Source of the DNA: Treponema sp. | GTDB lineage: Bacteria > Spirochaetota > Spirochaetia > Treponematales > Treponemataceae | Length of the DNA: 64,000 bases | Reading direction: 5' to 3' | Assembly: GCA_016294105.1 (NCBI GenBank) | Contig: JAEDCN010000010.1 | Coordinates: forward strand, 19,615 to 83,614 | The notes under the pieces: generated by a model | Database searches by the model: none | What the model was told of the DNA's origin: nothing | Seen by the model: only the letters and a program-made list of their open reading frames with translations | In this document: piece after piece, positions 35,134 through 44,650 of the stretch | How positions within the stretch are numbered: the first letter of the stretch is position 1 | Layout: every line of letters starts with the position of its first letter | Made by a program: the position numbers and the translations under genes

Positions 35134-35256
35134 GTTTTTTCTAAATCCAGTATCCTTTCTCTAGTTGAGTTTATCTGAAAAAAATAAATTTTTTTCTTAA
35201 AAATTGCACGAAAACCAACTGTTCACACCTATAATATATACGGGAGGAAAATAAAG

Positions 35257-36453
35257 GTGGCTAAAATGGCTGTAGAAATGAATGCTCCGGCTGATATGTC
35301 GGAAAAAATGAAGGCTTTGGAGGCAGCACGCCTGCAGATTGAAAAGCAGTTTGGTTCAGGTTCCTTGATGAAGCTGGGAACAAGTACCGATGCCTCCGGT
35401 GTAGAGGTGGTTCCCTCTGGTTCAATTCTTTTGGACGAGGCTTTGGGTGTGGGTGGTTATCCCAAGGGACGTATTATCGAAATGTACGGCCCTGAATCTT
35501 CTGGAAAGACAACCTTGGCCCTGCACGCCATTGCAGAGGCTCAGAAAATGGGTGGCATTGCAGCCTTTATCGATGCAGAGCATGCCCTGGATCCTGTGTA
35601 TGCAAAGAATCTTGGAGTAAATATTGACGAATTGTGGGTTTCCCAGCCAGATACTGGAGAGCAGGCACTGGAAATTGCAGAAAGCCTGGTACGGTCTGGA
35701 GCGGTGGACATCATCGTTGTGGACTCTGTAGCAGCCCTTACTCCCCAGGCTGAAATTGAAGGCGACATGGGAGATTCTCACATGGGGCTGCAGGCTCGCC
35801 TTATGAGCCAGGCTCTGCGAAAGCTTACCGCCATCATCGGCAAGTCAAAGTGTATCCTGGTGTTCATCAACCAGATTCGTATGAAAATCGGTGTTATGTT
35901 CGGTAATCCTGAAACTACCACTGGTGGTAATGCCCTTAAGTTTTATTCATCTATCCGTTTGGAGATTCGCCGTATTGAATCCATCGATGCCAAGGGAGCC
36001 GATGAAGCAGTGGGAAATCGCGTCCGAGTAAAGATTGTCAAGAACAAGGTTGCTCCTCCTTTCAGAAAAGTAGAGCTGGACATTTACTTTGGAAAGGGAG
36101 TGTCCGCCATGTCCAGTTTGTTGGACGGTGCGGTAAAGTATGGCCTCATCGACAAGAAGGGTGCCTGGTATACCACCGAAACAGAGAAGGTGGGACAGGG
36201 TAGGGAAAATGCCCTTGCTTTCTTGGAGCAGAATCCAGACTTTACTAGGGATATTGAGATTAAGCTGCGGGAAAAGATGTTCCCTGGTCAGCAGCTGAAG
36301 AATAAGGATGAAAAAGAAGGAAAGGCCAAGGCTGGAAAAGCTCCTTCTAGTGCCGCTCCAGCAGACAAAGCCAAAGCTGTAGAGGTTGAGGCTCCTGGAG
36401 CTGCGGGAAATTCCGCAGGGGCGGTTCCTCCTATTCCTGATGAGCTGTTCTAG
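35257..36453 (+). CDS. recA: Recombinase RecA
   Basis: A 398-residue RecA: Walker A GPESSGKTTLALHA (about 71-84), Walker B IIVVDSVAAL, L1/L2 loops (EGDMGDSHMGLQARLMSQALRKL; NQIRMKIGVMFGNPETTTGGNALKFYSSIRL). A long Lys/Ala tail follows residue 350 and ends in PPIPDELF. GTG 35257 is used because GGAGG lies 9 bases before it; ATG 35266 is an alternative. A TATAAT at 35230-35235 is the likely -10. No LexA-type box is visible. Confidence 0.96.
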   Translation: MAKMAVEMNAPADMSEKMKALEAARLQIEKQFGSGSLMKLGTSTDASGVEVVPSGSILLDEALGVGGYPKGRIIEMYGPESSGKTTLALHAIAEAQKMGGIAAFIDAEHALDPVYAKNLGVNIDELWVSQPDTGEQALEIAESLVRSGAVDIIVVDSVAALTPQAEIEGDMGDSHMGLQARLMSQALRKLTAIIGKSKCILVFINQIRMKIGVMFGNPETTTGGNALKFYSSIRLEIRRIESIDAKGADEAVGNRVRVKIVKNKVAPPFRKVELDIYFGKGVSAMSSLLDGAVKYGLIDKKGAWYTTETEKVGQGRENALAFLEQNPDFTRDIEIKLREKMFPGQQLKNKDEKEGKAKAGKAPSSAAPADKAKAVEVEAPGAAGNSAGAVPPIPDELF

Positions 36454-36454
36454 G

Positions 36455-36964
36455 ATGGATATGGAATCAACAATAGTGGTTCTGGGGCTGGGGTCAAACC
36501 GTAGCTTCCAGAACCAAACTCCTTGCCAGCTGCTGGAATCTGCCTGCCACCTGCTTTCTCAAAAAATCATGGATTTAAAGGCTTCCAGCCTGTATCGTAC
36601 TGCTCCCCTGTATTATCAGAACCAAGAGGATTTTTTCAACATGGTGGTGGCAGGTCGCTTTGCTGGCAGTCCTCGTGAGCTATTGACTTTTACCCAGCAG
36701 GTAGAAGCCCAGCTGGGGCGGGACAGAAGCAGGGAGATTTTCAAAGGTCCCCGTTCCCTAGACATCGACATAGAGCTTTTTGGTAGCCAGCGGGTGGAAG
36801 ATCCAGATTTAATCATTCCCCATCCCGGGCTTACCGAACGAGCCTTTGTCTTGGTGCCCATGCTTGAAGTTTTTTTTCAGAATGCCGATTTAAGTATAAA
36901 CAAGTCCTTTTACAGCGAATGCTTGGAATCCCTTTCTCATCAGGAGATTGTTAAGGTTCAGTAG
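36455..36964 (+). CDS. folK: 6-hydroxymethyl-7,8-dihydropterin pyrophosphokinase
   Basis: A 169-residue HPPK that adds pyrophosphate to the pterin in folate synthesis. Motifs: VLGLGSNRSFQ, YRTAPLYYQNQEDFFNMV, LGRDRSREIFKGPRSLDIDIELFG and IIPHPGLTERAFVLVPMLEV. Start 36455 comes directly after the recA stop; the longer frame overlaps recA. ATG 36461 is also possible. Last residues are less conserved. It is followed by scpA. Confidence 0.92.
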   Translation: MDMESTIVVLGLGSNRSFQNQTPCQLLESACHLLSQKIMDLKASSLYRTAPLYYQNQEDFFNMVVAGRFAGSPRELLTFTQQVEAQLGRDRSREIFKGPRSLDIDIELFGSQRVEDPDLIIPHPGLTERAFVLVPMLEVFFQNADLSINKSFYSECLESLSHQEIVKVQ

Positions 36965-36990
36965 TATTCCGACTTGTTCAGGAGGAATGA

Positions 36991-37779
36991 ATGAATCAAG
37001 CAGTTTGTACCCCATCGGTAGACACCCTGTTGACAAATGAAAATCAAGACAAGGACGGAAGAACCTTTACCCTCAATGACTTTGACGGTCCACTGGATGT
37101 ACTTCTCTTTCTTATTAAAAAGAACGAGGTAAATATCTACGACATTCCCATCGGTCAGATTACCGAGCAATTCCTTGAGTACCTTGACTTTGCCGTAACT
37201 CCTGACTTGGAAAACTTGACGGATTTTTATTCCATGGCTTCCGATTTATTGTACATCAAGTCACGAATGCTGCTGCCCGTGGAAATTTCCTTTGGAGAAG
37301 AGGAGTTGGAAGATCCCCGTCAAGAATTGGTGGAAAAACTGATTGAATATCAGAAGTTCAAGAAATTGTCCGCCCTCATGGAAGAAAAGGAAGATGAGGC
37401 AGATTGGAGCTTTGAACGCAGAAAAATCCAACGTCTCCTTCCTTTTGAAGAAGAAAATGTGTGGGAAAAGCTTGATACCTGGGACTTGTTGCAGGATATG
37501 CAGAAAATTTTTAGAAATCTGGTATCCTCCTATTCAGCTGAAAAGATTCTTGACCTGTACGAAGAAATTTCTGTAAACGAAAAGGTTACCCTGATGAATG
37601 AGCTTTTTGACCAGCGGGGAGAGTGCTTCTTTACAGATTTAATTACACGAAAAGGAAATGTCCTTGATGTTGTCTGTGCCTTTATGGCAATTCTGGAGGC
37701 GGTAAAATTCAAGGTTGCCTGCATCTACCAGAACAAGATGTTTGGCGACATTAAGATTTGCCCCTACAAGGCAGCATAG
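36991..37779 (+). CDS. scpA: Segregation and condensation protein A
   Basis: A 262-residue kleisin of the SMC-ScpAB condensin. N-terminal FDGPLDVLLFLIKKNEVNIYDIPIGQITEQFLEYL (about 30-64) and the YIKSRMLLP motif bind the SMC neck; the C-terminal winged helix binds the SMC head. AGGAGG precedes the ATG. Its stop is one base before scpB. The smc gene is not in the window. Confidence 0.94.
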   Translation: MNQAVCTPSVDTLLTNENQDKDGRTFTLNDFDGPLDVLLFLIKKNEVNIYDIPIGQITEQFLEYLDFAVTPDLENLTDFYSMASDLLYIKSRMLLPVEISFGEEELEDPRQELVEKLIEYQKFKKLSALMEEKEDEADWSFERRKIQRLLPFEEENVWEKLDTWDLLQDMQKIFRNLVSSYSAEKILDLYEEISVNEKVTLMNELFDQRGECFFTDLITRKGNVLDVVCAFMAILEAVKFKVACIYQNKMFGDIKICPYKAA

Positions 37780-37780
37780 T

Positions 37781-38329
37781 ATGATGGAGATTCAATTGGA
37801 AAAGGAAACTGGTCTTATAGAAGCAATTTTATTTTTGGAATCGGAGCCACAGAGCGAGCAGAATCTTGCTCGGATTTCTGAGTTTTCAGAGGATGTGGTA
37901 AAGCTTGTCTTGGAAAAATTGAAGGAAAAATATGCCGCAGAAGATTCAGGCATCGAGCTGGTACAAATTGGTGGCGGCTGGTCCCTGACTCCCAAAAAAG
38001 ACCTGTGGAATTACTTGAAGGAGCGGTACGGCAAGAAAAACGAAGGAAAGCTTTCCCGGGCAGCCATGGAAACCTTGGCTATCATTGCCTATTCCCAGCC
38101 CATTACCCGTGCCGAAATTGAAGCCCTTCGTGGTGTTTCTGCAGACAACATGATTCGTATTCTGGTGGAGCGGAACCTTATCAAGGAGGTGGGCAGAAAG
38201 GATATTCCCGGAAAGCCCATCCAGTTCGGTACCACCAAGGATTTCCTGCAGCTGTTCCAATTAAACAGCATTGCAGATTTACCAAAACTAGATGAAACAG
38301 AAAGCGAGAGGTTTGAACTTGCAAGATAA
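37781..38329 (+). CDS. scpB: Segregation and condensation protein B
   Basis: A 182-residue ScpB with tandem winged helices: IEAILFLESEPQSEQNLA at the N-terminus and the conserved LSRAAMETLAIIAYSQPITRAEIEALRGVSADNMIRILVERNLIKEVGRKDIPGKPIQFGTTKDFLQLFQL block. It joins ScpA and SMC. A longer frame from 37715 only overlaps scpA. ATG 37784 is an equal alternative. It overlaps the next gene by 38 bases if that gene starts at 38292. Confidence 0.93.
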   Translation: MMEIQLEKETGLIEAILFLESEPQSEQNLARISEFSEDVVKLVLEKLKEKYAAEDSGIELVQIGGGWSLTPKKDLWNYLKERYGKKNEGKLSRAAMETLAIIAYSQPITRAEIEALRGVSADNMIRILVERNLIKEVGRKDIPGKPIQFGTTKDFLQLFQLNSIADLPKLDETESERFELAR

Positions 38330-39209
38330 CTCAGCCAGCAAATTTGTAAAGAAGAAGGCTGCTTCCCAAAGCCCAGCCACTCCTGCAGCTTCCTCAAATT
38401 CAAGGAATTCTTCTGGGTCAGATTTTTCCCAAGAAAAAAATTCTTTTTCAGAAAAATCATCTCAAACCAAGCCCACTACAGAGCCAGCTTCTGAGGCTGG
38501 AATGCGACTTCAGGTATTCCTTGCCCACAGCGGCATTGCAAGCCGCCGTGCCTGCGAAGCATTGATTGCCGAGGGGCGTGTTTCTGTAAACGGCACTGTA
38601 GTTACCACTCCTGGCACCAAGGTCTTGCCCACAGACAAGGTGCTTTTTGACGGCCAACCTGTAGTGGTGGAGTCAAAGAAACGATATGTTTTGTTGAACA
38701 AGCCTGCAGGGTATGTTTGTTCCTTGGCAGACGAGAAGGGGCGTTCCACAGCGGCAGAGCTTTTGGCTCCCCACTTTAGCGAGCGACTCTACAACGTGGG
38801 CCGTTTGGATATGTTCTCCCAGGGCTTGGTGCTTTTTACCAACGACGGAGATTTTGCCGCACGAGTGTCCCATCCCTCATCTCAAATCGAAAAGGAATAT
38901 GTGGTGGAAGCCACGGTACCCATTCCCCAGGAGCTAGTGGACAGGTTTTGTCGTGGTATCCGCATCGAAGGTGTGTTCTACCGCTGCCTAGAAGCCCGTC
39001 TGGTGCATCAGCGTCGCCTCATTGTGGTGTTGATAGAAGGCAAAAACCGAGAGATTCGCCGTGTCTTCGAGCATTTTGAAGTTCCCATCAGGCGGCTTAC
39101 CCGTGTTCGTATTGGTAACCTGAACATGGATTCTTTGGAAGAAGGCAAATACCGTGAGCTTGATGCTGCCCAGGTTGCAGGGCTCCTTGCATTATGCCAA
39201 GAAAATTAG
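38292..39209 (+). CDS. 23S rRNA pseudouridine synthase, RluB/RsuA type
   Basis: 305 residues. A disordered Ser/Lys-rich N-terminus (1-72) precedes an S4 RNA-binding domain (LQVFLAHSGIASRRACEALIAEGRVSVNGT, about 75-120) and the catalytic domain with Asp in VGRLDMFSQGLVLFTNDG, then EKEYVV and GKNREIRRVFEHFE. The RluB/RluE/RsuA family fits; RluB is most likely from the scpAB neighbourhood. The start is uncertain: ATG 38292 lies inside scpB, and a TTG behind GAGAGG (38318 region) could also be used. Confidence 0.85.
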   Translation: MKQKARGLNLQDNSASKFVKKKAASQSPATPAASSNSRNSSGSDFSQEKNSFSEKSSQTKPTTEPASEAGMRLQVFLAHSGIASRRACEALIAEGRVSVNGTVVTTPGTKVLPTDKVLFDGQPVVVESKKRYVLLNKPAGYVCSLADEKGRSTAAELLAPHFSERLYNVGRLDMFSQGLVLFTNDGDFAARVSHPSSQIEKEYVVEATVPIPQELVDRFCRGIRIEGVFYRCLEARLVHQRRLIVVLIEGKNREIRRVFEHFEVPIRRLTRVRIGNLNMDSLEEGKYRELDAAQVAGLLALCQEN

Positions 39210-39245
39210 GTATAGTATACAAAGGTTAGATTAAAGGAGGCCATA

Positions 39246-39878
39246 ATGGTTGTGGCTATAGACGGCCCTGCTGGCTGTGGAAAAAGTACCATTGCAAAGA
39301 TTATTGCAGACAAGCTGAACATCACTTTCTTGAATTCCGGCAGTTTTTATCGTGGAATCACGTTGTCATTGCTTCGTTCCGGGATTGACTTGGAAAATCA
39401 TCAGGAAATCATTGCACATGCACAGAAGCTGGACATTGACTATGTGAACTCCCGGCTGGTTATCAATGGAGAGGATGTGGAGGATTCCCTCCATACCGAC
39501 CAGGTGGATGCCCACACCGCCCAGGTTTCATCAATCATTCCCCTTCGGCACATCGTCAATGAGAAAATCCGCCACATTACCAAGTCCTTGAGTATAATTT
39601 GTGAGGGGCGGGACATGACCACCGTGGTATTCCCCGATGCGGAGCACAAGTTCTATCTTGACGCTTCCATCGATGTTCAGGCTCTCCGACGGTTTAAGCA
39701 GGGGGTCAGCAATCTTTCCTTGGAGGAAATCAAGGAAGGCATTCGCAAACGGGATGAAATAGACAAGGCAAAAGCTGAAGGAGCCCTTAAAATTGCTCCT
39801 GATGCCACATATATTGATACATCGGACTTGACGATTGAGCAGGTTTGTGAGATAATAATTCGTAAAATTCACAATTAA
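39246..39878 (+). CDS. cmk: Cytidylate kinase
   Basis: A 210-residue kinase that phosphorylates CMP and dCMP. P-loop GPAGCGKSTIAK (about 6-17), FLNSGSFYRGITL, and CEGRDMTTVVFPDAEHKFYLDASIDVQALRR. In most relatives the corresponding motif reads GRDIGT. AGGAGG lies 5 bases before the ATG. rpsA follows after 9 bases, the common cmk-rpsA pair. Confidence 0.93.
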   Translation: MVVAIDGPAGCGKSTIAKIIADKLNITFLNSGSFYRGITLSLLRSGIDLENHQEIIAHAQKLDIDYVNSRLVINGEDVEDSLHTDQVDAHTAQVSSIIPLRHIVNEKIRHITKSLSIICEGRDMTTVVFPDAEHKFYLDASIDVQALRRFKQGVSNLSLEEIKEGIRKRDEIDKAKAEGALKIAPDATYIDTSDLTIEQVCEIIIRKIHN

Positions 39879-39887
39879 GGGTTTGTT

Positions 39888-41600
39888 ATGGAGCAGATGG
39901 AAGTGGAAAAGAATGTAGCCCAGAAGGGGAACATTCAGACACAATTGCAGGAAGAGACACTCAAAAGTTTTGAGTCTCTTGAAGAAGGTCAATTAGTAGA
40001 CGGTATCGTAGTTCAGGTCACCTCTGATTATGTTTATGTTGATGTAGGTTGCAAGTCAGAAGGAATGATTTCTACCACAGAATTTACAGACTTGCCAGAA
40101 GTAGGTGACACCGTTGCCGTTGTTCTTGAAAAGAAAGAAAACAAGCATGGTCATGTTGTAGTGTCCAAGCAGAAGGCTGATGTAAAGCAGCTGTGGAAGA
40201 ACCTGCGACAGGCCTTGAATGATAAGACTCCTGTTGAAGGAACTATCGAAAAGGTTGTAAAGGGTGGTTTTGATGTAAACCTTGGTAGCGGTATCAAGGC
40301 ATTCCTTCCCATTAGCCAGTCCGATAGCCAGAAGGTTGAGAAGGCAGAGAAGTTGCTTGGTCTTACTGGCAAGTTCTATGTTGAGCGCCTCTATAGCGAC
40401 AACAAGGCCAACGTAGTGGTAAACCGCCGCAAGTACCTTGAGGAGTCCATGGAGTCCAACCGTGAAGCATTCTTCAATGACATCACCATTGGTGATACCG
40501 TTAAGGGAACTGTAAAGAGCTTCACTAGCTTTGGTGCCTTCATTGATTTGGGTGGCTTCGATGGATTGCTGCACATCAATGACATGAGCTGGGGTCACGT
40601 AACTCGTCCCAAGGACTTTGTAAAGAAGGGTCAGGAGATTGAGCTGAAGGTTATTCGCCTTGATCCAGAAGAGAAGCGCATCAATCTTTCATTGAAGCAC
40701 TTCAGCGAAGATCCTTGGTTGCACTTTGAAGACAAGTACCACGTAAATGACGTAGTAAAGGGGACTGTTACCAAGCTTACCGACTTTGGTGCCTTCATCG
40801 AGCTGGAAGAAGGAATCGAAGGTTTGGCTCACATCAGCGAGTTCTCCTGGGTAAAGAAGATTAACAAGGCTTCTGACATGGTGAAGATTGGTGATGAGGT
40901 AGAGTGCATGGTTCTGGGTTATGACATCCAGGCTGGCCGTGTTTCCTTGGGATTGAAGCAGGTAACTGACAATCCTTGGAACTCCATTACCGAAAAATAT
41001 CCTGTTGGAACACGCCTTACCAGAAAGGTTGTAAAGGTTACCAATGCTGGTGCCTTTGTTGAGCTTGAAGAAGGAATCGATGGATTCCTCCATGCCGACG
41101 ATCTTTCTTGGACAAAGAAGGTTAAGCATCCTGGTAGCGAATTGACCGTTGATCAGGAAATCGAAGTGGTAGTTATCGAAAGCGATTCTGAAAATCACCG
41201 CATCCGCTTGGGTGTTAAGCAGCTTTCCGAAGATCCATGGCAGCAGTTCTGTGCAACCTACAAGTCAGGTTCAACTCTGGAGGGTGAGGTTGTATCCATC
41301 GCTGACTTCGGAATCTTCGTACGGGCTCCTGGTGGAATCGAAGGATTGGTAAACAAGTCCAATCTCAGCGAAAGCCGTGAGGAGACCTTTGAAGAGGCTG
41401 TAAAGAAGTACAATGTTGGTGACAAAATCAACGTATACGTTGTGGATGTTAACCCAGAAAAGCAGAAGGCAGCCTTCTCTGTTAAGGAATTCAAGAGAAA
41501 GCAGCAGCGGGATGAAATTTCCCAGTATATGTCTTCTGTTGATGACGGCAACGATGGTGCTTTCACTCTTGGAGATCTTCTCAAGAACAAGAATAACTAA
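39888..41600 (+). CDS. rpsA: 30S ribosomal protein S1
   Basis: A 570-residue protein with six S1 (OB-fold) repeats, for example GTVKSFTSFGAFIDLGGFDGLLHINDMSWGHV and GTVTKLTDFGAFIELEEGIEGLAHISEFSW. S1 helps the 30S subunit bind mRNA leaders. An acidic end (SSVDDGNDGAFTLGDLL) follows the last repeat. It shares an operon with cmk and is followed after 19 bases by the sigma54 activator gene. Confidence 0.95.
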   Translation: MEQMEVEKNVAQKGNIQTQLQEETLKSFESLEEGQLVDGIVVQVTSDYVYVDVGCKSEGMISTTEFTDLPEVGDTVAVVLEKKENKHGHVVVSKQKADVKQLWKNLRQALNDKTPVEGTIEKVVKGGFDVNLGSGIKAFLPISQSDSQKVEKAEKLLGLTGKFYVERLYSDNKANVVVNRRKYLEESMESNREAFFNDITIGDTVKGTVKSFTSFGAFIDLGGFDGLLHINDMSWGHVTRPKDFVKKGQEIELKVIRLDPEEKRINLSLKHFSEDPWLHFEDKYHVNDVVKGTVTKLTDFGAFIELEEGIEGLAHISEFSWVKKINKASDMVKIGDEVECMVLGYDIQAGRVSLGLKQVTDNPWNSITEKYPVGTRLTRKVVKVTNAGAFVELEEGIDGFLHADDLSWTKKVKHPGSELTVDQEIEVVVIESDSENHRIRLGVKQLSEDPWQQFCATYKSGSTLEGEVVSIADFGIFVRAPGGIEGLVNKSNLSESREETFEEAVKKYNVGDKINVYVVDVNPEKQKAAFSVKEFKRKQQRDEISQYMSSVDDGNDGAFTLGDLLKNKNN

Positions 41601-41619
41601 AGAATATTTCGGTGAGGGC

Positions 41620-43164
41620 ATGGCTTCTGAGACTTTTGAAATCGACAGACTCAAAACCCTCATCGAAATCAATTCACTGATAAATTCTAATTATTCTGAC
41701 TTTGACGCATTGTTGATTTATATCCTTAAATCGGCAATGCGTCTTGTTGAATGTGAGTCATCATCCCTGTTTTTACCTAATCAGGGAAATACTGTCTTGA
41801 ATTTTAGGATTGCCTTGGGTCCAGCTGGTGTCAAGGCTATGACCATCCCTGTTGACATCAATAATAGCATTGCTGGTTGGGTGTTTAGAAACAACAAAAG
41901 CCTTGTTATTGACGATGTACAGCATGATCAGCGTTTTTTTGCTACGGTTCAAGATAGAACAGGCTACAAAACTGAAAACATGATTGCTATCCCCCTGCGA
42001 GTGAAGAACTCCTGTGTGGGTGTCATTCAGTTGCTGAACAAGACTAACGGACAAAAGTTCAGCCACGAGGACTTGGGCATACTGGAATTACTGGGTGCTC
42101 AGGCTGGAATGGCTTACGAGGTTGCTGGTCAGTTTAAGACTGTTCAGGATGAGAATAGTGTATTACGGAGCAGGATTCAGTATGGAGAAGAATACCATAC
42201 TTTTTTGGCCAACAGCTCTGTAATGCTGGATTTAGTGAGCACCCTTGATGAGGTTGCTCAAACAAATATCTCCGTATTGATTCTTGGGGAAAGCGGAGTA
42301 GGAAAGGAGTTGTTTGCTGAGCAGCTTCACCTGAAAAGTGATCGCTCACGAAAGCCCTTTGTTCGGGTGAATTGTGCAGCCCTTTCTCCCCAGTTATTGG
42401 AAAGTGAGCTTTTCGGTCATGTAAAGGGTTCCTTTACCAGTGCCGTAAGTGATAGAGTTGGTCGTTTTGAGATGGCTAACGGTGGAACCATCTTTCTTGA
42501 TGAGGTGGGAGAATTGCCCTTGGATTTGCAGTCAAAGCTGTTGCGGGTGCTGCAGTCTAAAACCTTTGAAAAGGTTGGTTCTAGTAAAACCATTTCTGTT
42601 GATGTTCGCATTATTGCCGCCACCAATCGTGATTTGGAGGGAATGGTACAAGATGGTACTTTTCGACAGGATTTGTACTATCGGCTGAACGTTTTACCTT
42701 TGAACGTTCCTCCCCTGCGGAATCGGCGGGAAGACATAGAGCCTTTGGCTCAGTTTTTCTGTCATAAATTCAGCAGTGAGGTGAAAAAGAACTTTGTGGG
42801 ATTTTCTGATGATGCACTGGCTGTTTTGCATTCATATTATTGGCCGGGTAATGTGCGGGAGCTGGAAAATACCATTGAGCGGGCTTGTGTTTTGGGAAAG
42901 CCCCCTCTGATTCGTGCAGATGATCTTCGTTTGCAAAATTTTTGTGCTGCTGGTGATGCAGAGGCGCAAAAACATACCTTTGCATATGACCTTGATTTGA
43001 CTGGTGAGGACAGAACTTTAAAGACTGCCATCAACAAATTCAAGAAGGCATATATTACCCAGATTCTTGACGAGACTGCTTGGAATCAGACGGAAGCTGG
43101 AAAGATTTTAGGAATTCAGCGGACTTATGTTTCTCGTTTGTTAAACGAGCTGCATATCCGTTAA
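41620..43164 (+). CDS. GAF-sigma54-dependent transcription activator
   Basis: A 514-residue activator. GAF domain about 20-170; AAA+ domain about 195-430 with Walker A GESGVGKE (223-230), Walker B GTIFLDE (289-295), and the sensor/arginine segment RQDLYYRLNVLPLNVPPLRNRREDI. The final Fis-type HTH is NQTEAGKILGIQRTYVSRLLNEL. The L1 loop that touches sigma54 reads GSFTSA (270-275) instead of GAFTGA. A longer frame upstream overlaps rpsA; start 41620 is chosen. There is no response-regulator domain, so input is through GAF. Confidence 0.88.
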   Translation: MASETFEIDRLKTLIEINSLINSNYSDFDALLIYILKSAMRLVECESSSLFLPNQGNTVLNFRIALGPAGVKAMTIPVDINNSIAGWVFRNNKSLVIDDVQHDQRFFATVQDRTGYKTENMIAIPLRVKNSCVGVIQLLNKTNGQKFSHEDLGILELLGAQAGMAYEVAGQFKTVQDENSVLRSRIQYGEEYHTFLANSSVMLDLVSTLDEVAQTNISVLILGESGVGKELFAEQLHLKSDRSRKPFVRVNCAALSPQLLESELFGHVKGSFTSAVSDRVGRFEMANGGTIFLDEVGELPLDLQSKLLRVLQSKTFEKVGSSKTISVDVRIIAATNRDLEGMVQDGTFRQDLYYRLNVLPLNVPPLRNRREDIEPLAQFFCHKFSSEVKKNFVGFSDDALAVLHSYYWPGNVRELENTIERACVLGKPPLIRADDLRLQNFCAAGDAEAQKHTFAYDLDLTGEDRTLKTAINKFKKAYITQILDETAWNQTEAGKILGIQRTYVSRLLNELHIR

Positions 43165-43178
43165 TGTAAGGAGCATAT

Positions 43179-43856
43179 ATGGCTGAGAAGAATACAGAAG
43201 AGAAAAAGCCCCTGGCTGACAAGGTTAGTGGTTTTTTGTCAAAGTATCGTGTTCTGTTCATTGGTGTAATTGTAGCGCTTATTATTGTAGCTATTGTTTG
43301 GGGTGTTATTTCTTCCGTAACAACTTCATCCCACCAGAAGGGATTGAATCAGTTGGATAGTATCATTTATACCTTGTCAAAGGCAGATGAGGCTTCTGTT
43401 GATACTGCCCGTGATGTAGCTCTGCCTCAGGTGCTCGAGCTAGCAGAAAAGAACAAGGGAAACATCGTTGGATTGCGTTCAAGCATGGCTGCTGCTGAGA
43501 TTTATTTTAGCCAGGAAAAATGGGGTGAGGCCCGTGACTGCTGGTTGGCTGCTGCTACTACAAAGAATGCAGGCTACACTGCTGCTGTTTGTTACTACAA
43601 TGCTGCTGTATGTTCCGAGGAACTTGCTGAGGTTGACCTTGCTATCGATTACTATAAGAAGGCAATTTCAACTCCTGACTGCGAGTTTGAGTCTCACCTT
43701 CTTTTTAGCCTGGGTCGCTTGCTGGAAGGAAAGGGTGATTATACTGCAGCTGCAGAGAATTATTCAAACCTGAAGGACAACTATCCTTCCGATTCATGGA
43801 CAAGCTTGGCTGAATCTCGCTTGATTGCCTTGAAGGCAGAAGGGAAGATTCAGTAA
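43179..43856 (+). CDS. Single-pass TPR protein, YfgM-like
   Basis: 225 residues: a charged N-terminus, one membrane helix (about 24-47, RVLFIGVIVALIIVAIVWGVISS), then TPR-like repeats (VCYYNAAVCSEELAEVDLAIDYYKKAIS; LLFSLGRLLEGKGDYTAAAENYSNL). The layout matches the YfgM/ANB family that assists proteins leaving the Sec channel. AAGGAG lies 5 bases before ATG. It follows the activator gene by 14 bases. A weak AAGACA/TGTCTT hairpin downstream lacks a T-run. Confidence 0.65.
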   Translation: MAEKNTEEKKPLADKVSGFLSKYRVLFIGVIVALIIVAIVWGVISSVTTSSHQKGLNQLDSIIYTLSKADEASVDTARDVALPQVLELAEKNKGNIVGLRSSMAAAEIYFSQEKWGEARDCWLAAATTKNAGYTAAVCYYNAAVCSEELAEVDLAIDYYKKAISTPDCEFESHLLFSLGRLLEGKGDYTAAAENYSNLKDNYPSDSWTSLAESRLIALKAEGKIQ

Positions 43857-43894
43857 GAAGATTCCTTTGTTTTAAGACAGAAGATTTTCATGTC

Positions 43895-43923
43895 TTGAAA
43901 AAAGAAGGCCAGCAAGATATTAT
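43895..43923 (+). promoter_or_regulatory. Promoter of the lipoprotein gene
   Basis: TTGAAA (43895-43900), 17-base spacer, TATTAT (43918-43923). The predicted start near 43930 leaves a leader of about 3 bases before ATG 43933. Confidence 0.65.
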
Positions 43924-43932
43924 CTGTAATGT

Positions 43933-44649
43933 ATGAAAATACTACGGATGATATTTAGCTGGTTTTTTTTATTGGTGTTTTTTTCCGCTTGTGGCCTCGA
44001 TACCTTTTATTATCTTGATCCTCCCATCTCCATAGATTTTATTGATGAGACTGAAAGTTTAAGTAATGACCCATTAAAGAAGTTTGTTTCTTTTGCCACC
44101 GCATCATCTAATGCTGACAATGCAGATATTTTTCAAGGAACGTCGGTATATTATAAGATATATAATAGTCCAGATCAATTATTTAACAACAAAAAAAGTA
44201 TTGAAAATATCAATAAGGAATATACAAACCAAGGAATGGAGCTACTGATAAGTTGGGGCTACCAGCCTTTGACTACAGATAAGGTAACTACAGCAAACCT
44301 TGTATCTGCTGGCCAAACAAAGGCAGTTACTATTCGCCTTGCAAATACAACACAGGCTAATCAAGGATATGCGTATCCTGCTAATATTACTGTAGATGGG
44401 CAGAGCATTGGAGTACCTGTACGGAGTGTGGAAAATAAAACCTTTTCTTTTAGTTCAACGGCAGACTCAGATTCAATCTATTCCCTTCCTGAGGAAGGGC
44501 AGGAGGATGTAAGCTTCTCTACTGGTGCTGGAACAAGCACTTGGTATGTAGCCTTATATGCTGTTTCCACAGGAATGAGTCCTTCATTGACTCCTTTGTA
44601 TAGTCAGGTAGTATATCTTGGTTCCTTGGCTATTGTTCCGTCAAATTAA
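43933..44649 (+). CDS. Putative lipoprotein, unknown function
   Basis: A 238-residue protein with a lipoprotein signal: KILRMIFSWFFLLVFFSAC, Cys at residue 20 as the likely lipid site. The mature part is beta-rich with no recognised domain. It has its own promoter and no Shine-Dalgarno. It converges on the Hsp33 gene across a shared hairpin. Its codon use is more AT-rich than the neighbours'. Confidence 0.6.
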   Translation: MKILRMIFSWFFLLVFFSACGLDTFYYLDPPISIDFIDETESLSNDPLKKFVSFATASSNADNADIFQGTSVYYKIYNSPDQLFNNKKSIENINKEYTNQGMELLISWGYQPLTTDKVTTANLVSAGQTKAVTIRLANTTQANQGYAYPANITVDGQSIGVPVRSVENKTFSFSSTADSDSIYSLPEEGQEDVSFSTGAGTSTWYVALYAVSTGMSPSLTPLYSQVVYLGSLAIVPSN

Positions 44650-44650
44650 A

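Noticed and set aside
35134..35256. LexA box upstream of recA
   Set aside because: No GAAC-N4-GTTC or CTG-N10-CAG type site is visible; only a TATAAT-like box was found.
43870..43892. Terminator after the YfgM-like gene
   Set aside because: The AAGACA/TGTCTT stem is short and is followed by GAAAAAAG rather than T, and it overlaps the next promoter.
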